A model generated the notes under the pieces. It did not search any database. It worked only from the letters and a program-made list of their open reading frames with translations, and was not told where the DNA came from. 64,000 bases of DNA from Paraburkholderia bannensis (GTDB lineage Bacteria; Pseudomonadota; Gammaproteobacteria; Burkholderiales; Burkholderiaceae), in NCBI RefSeq assembly GCF_014200455.1, contig NZ_JACHBW010000025.1:1-64000 (forward strand). Reading direction: 5' to 3'. Positions 63,286 through 64,000 of the stretch are shown in pieces. Position numbers and translations under genes: made by a program. The stretch's first letter is position 1; each line of letters starts with the position of its first letter.

Positions 63286-64000
63286 TTACGGATAGAAGAT
63301 CTCGATGCGGAAATTCGACGCGATGACGTTGCCGGTATCGAGCCGCACGATCATCGTCTGCGTGGTGCGCGCGGGCAGGCCGCCATCGATGCGGGTGCCG
63401 GGAGGCACGTAGTCCTGCGGCCACAGCACGCGGCGCAGGACCACGTTGTTCTGGCGGTCTAGCAGCGTCAGTTCGATCGCCGGATAGGCGAGCGCCACCT
63501 GGAAGCGGTTGCGCAGCGGCACCTTCAGTTCGAGATGATGCGGGTCGTCCACCTGGCGCAGATCGGATGGCTGGACCTGCAGACCGTCGATATCGCGCGG
63601 CGGGCTCACGTGGCAGCCCAACTGCGCGCAGACCTGCTGGTAGATCGGCTGCGACGCGGGCCAGTAGACCATGACGCTTTCGCGCTGCCACCAGACCAGC
63701 TGCAACGCCAGCAGTACGATCAGCGCAAGCGCCAGCAGCGAGCCGAAAATGCGCCAGCCCGGATGCCCTTTCGCGCGCGCGGGCGCTTCACGGGTGACCG
63801 CGAAGGGCTCGTCGGCGCTATTGGGTTCGAGCGCGGTGAAGGCGGGGGCTGCAGCGGTCGCGACCGCTGCCACACCGGCCGCCGCCGCTGCCGTGACGGC
63901 CGTGGAGCGATGCAGCGCCGGTTCGGGATCGGCGCTGGGTGGGCGAGATGCGTGATGAGCGATTTCCCCCGACGAAAGCGTCGGTTCGGCGGGACCCGGA
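63286..64000 (-). CDS. DUF3426 domain membrane protein, N-terminus beyond window
   Basis: The frame is open from the stop at 63286 to the window edge, so the gene is cut at its 5' end. The visible 237 residues comprise a Pro/Ala/Ser-rich linker, one membrane helix ([20 protein letters not shown]), and a periplasmic DUF3426 domain with two cysteines (VCAQLGCHV), ending RIEIFYP. Family members normally begin with an MJ0042-type zinc ribbon, expected outside the window. An internal GTG at 63873 could be mistaken for the start. Function is unknown; the family is often near prmA and tpx in this group. Confidence 0.86.
   Translation of the reverse strand, partial: PGPAEPTLSSGEIAHHASRPPSADPEPALHRSTAVTAAAAAGVAAVATAAAPAFTALEPNSADEPFAVTREAPARAKGHPGWRIFGSLLALALIVLLALQLVWWQRESVMVYWPASQPIYQQVCAQLGCHVSPPRDIDGLQVQPSDLRQVDDPHHLELKVPLRNRFQVALAYPAIELTLLDRQNNVVLRRVLWPQDYVPPGTRIDGGLPARTTQTMIVRLDTGNVIASNFRIEIFYP

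Overview
The window is a GC-rich, gene-dense stretch of core chromosome from a betaproteobacterium, most probably Burkholderia sensu lato (Paraburkholderia/Caballeronia-like). The evidence is the 3' end of a Burkholderia-type 5S rRNA at the left edge, a trimeric OpcP-like porin, Coq7-type ubiquinone hydroxylase, a PP0621-type small protein, a CNP1-like lipoprotein, an Ala/Lys-repeat histone H1-like protein, and the gene order mraZ...ftsZ-lpxC-dciA-secA-argJ. There is no insertion sequence, prophage, CRISPR array or other obvious accessory island.

Layout. 1-200: end of an rRNA operon with two terminators. 206-7890: an M20 amidohydrolase (minus), a molybdopterin oxidoreductase, a FadD-type acyl-CoA ligase, a porin (minus) and coq7. 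8132-25845: a complete division and cell-wall (dcw) cluster, mraZ-rsmH-ftsL-ftsI-murE-murF-mraY-murD-ftsW-murG-murC-ddl-ftsQ-ftsA-ftsZ. It is preceded by a promoter overlapped by four 10-bp-phased GTG boxes (a likely MraZ operator), and most junctions are 4-bp start/stop overlaps. 26112-33941: a Prx5-like peroxiredoxin, lpxC, dciA (minus), secA, argJ and a DUF815 AAA+ protein. 33938-39769: mutT (plus), then a minus-strand run pilB-pilC-pilD-coaE-zapD-yacG. 39890-42500: a CNNM/CBS protein, tRNA-Pro(CGG) and ispB, all minus. 42681-49986: rplU-rpmA, obgE, proB, a CNP1-like lipoprotein, rppH, proS and a MarC protein. 50093-54201: hpt and ffh (minus), then a CcsA/YpjD-like protein, a PP0621-type protein and ampD. 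54354-59671: nrdA and nrdB, class Ia ribonucleotide reductase, with a promoter covered by two NrdR-type boxes. 59672-64000: a hairpin-rich spacer, the histone H1-like gene, a glycine-zipper lipoprotein, a PfkB-family kinase, tpx and a truncated DUF3426 protein.

How the genes fit together. The dcw cluster makes the lipid II precursor (MurC-F, Ddl, MraY, MurG), polymerises it at the septum (FtsW, FtsI) and builds the divisome (FtsL, FtsQ, FtsA, FtsZ). LpxC (lipid A), SecA (export), AmpD (muropeptide recycling) and ZapD (FtsZ bundling) add envelope and division functions nearby. A second theme is information processing: RplU/RpmA/Obg, ProRS, tRNA-Pro, Ffh, NrdAB, DciA and YacG.

I found no convincing new biological system. 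The most interesting unexplained items are the regulatory sites before mraZ and nrdA, the 720-bp spacer between nrdA and nrdB, a three-hairpin block after nrdB that reads as a possible minus-strand small RNA, and the higher-order repeat in the histone-like gene. Coordinates of short non-coding sites were read by eye and may be off by one or two bases.
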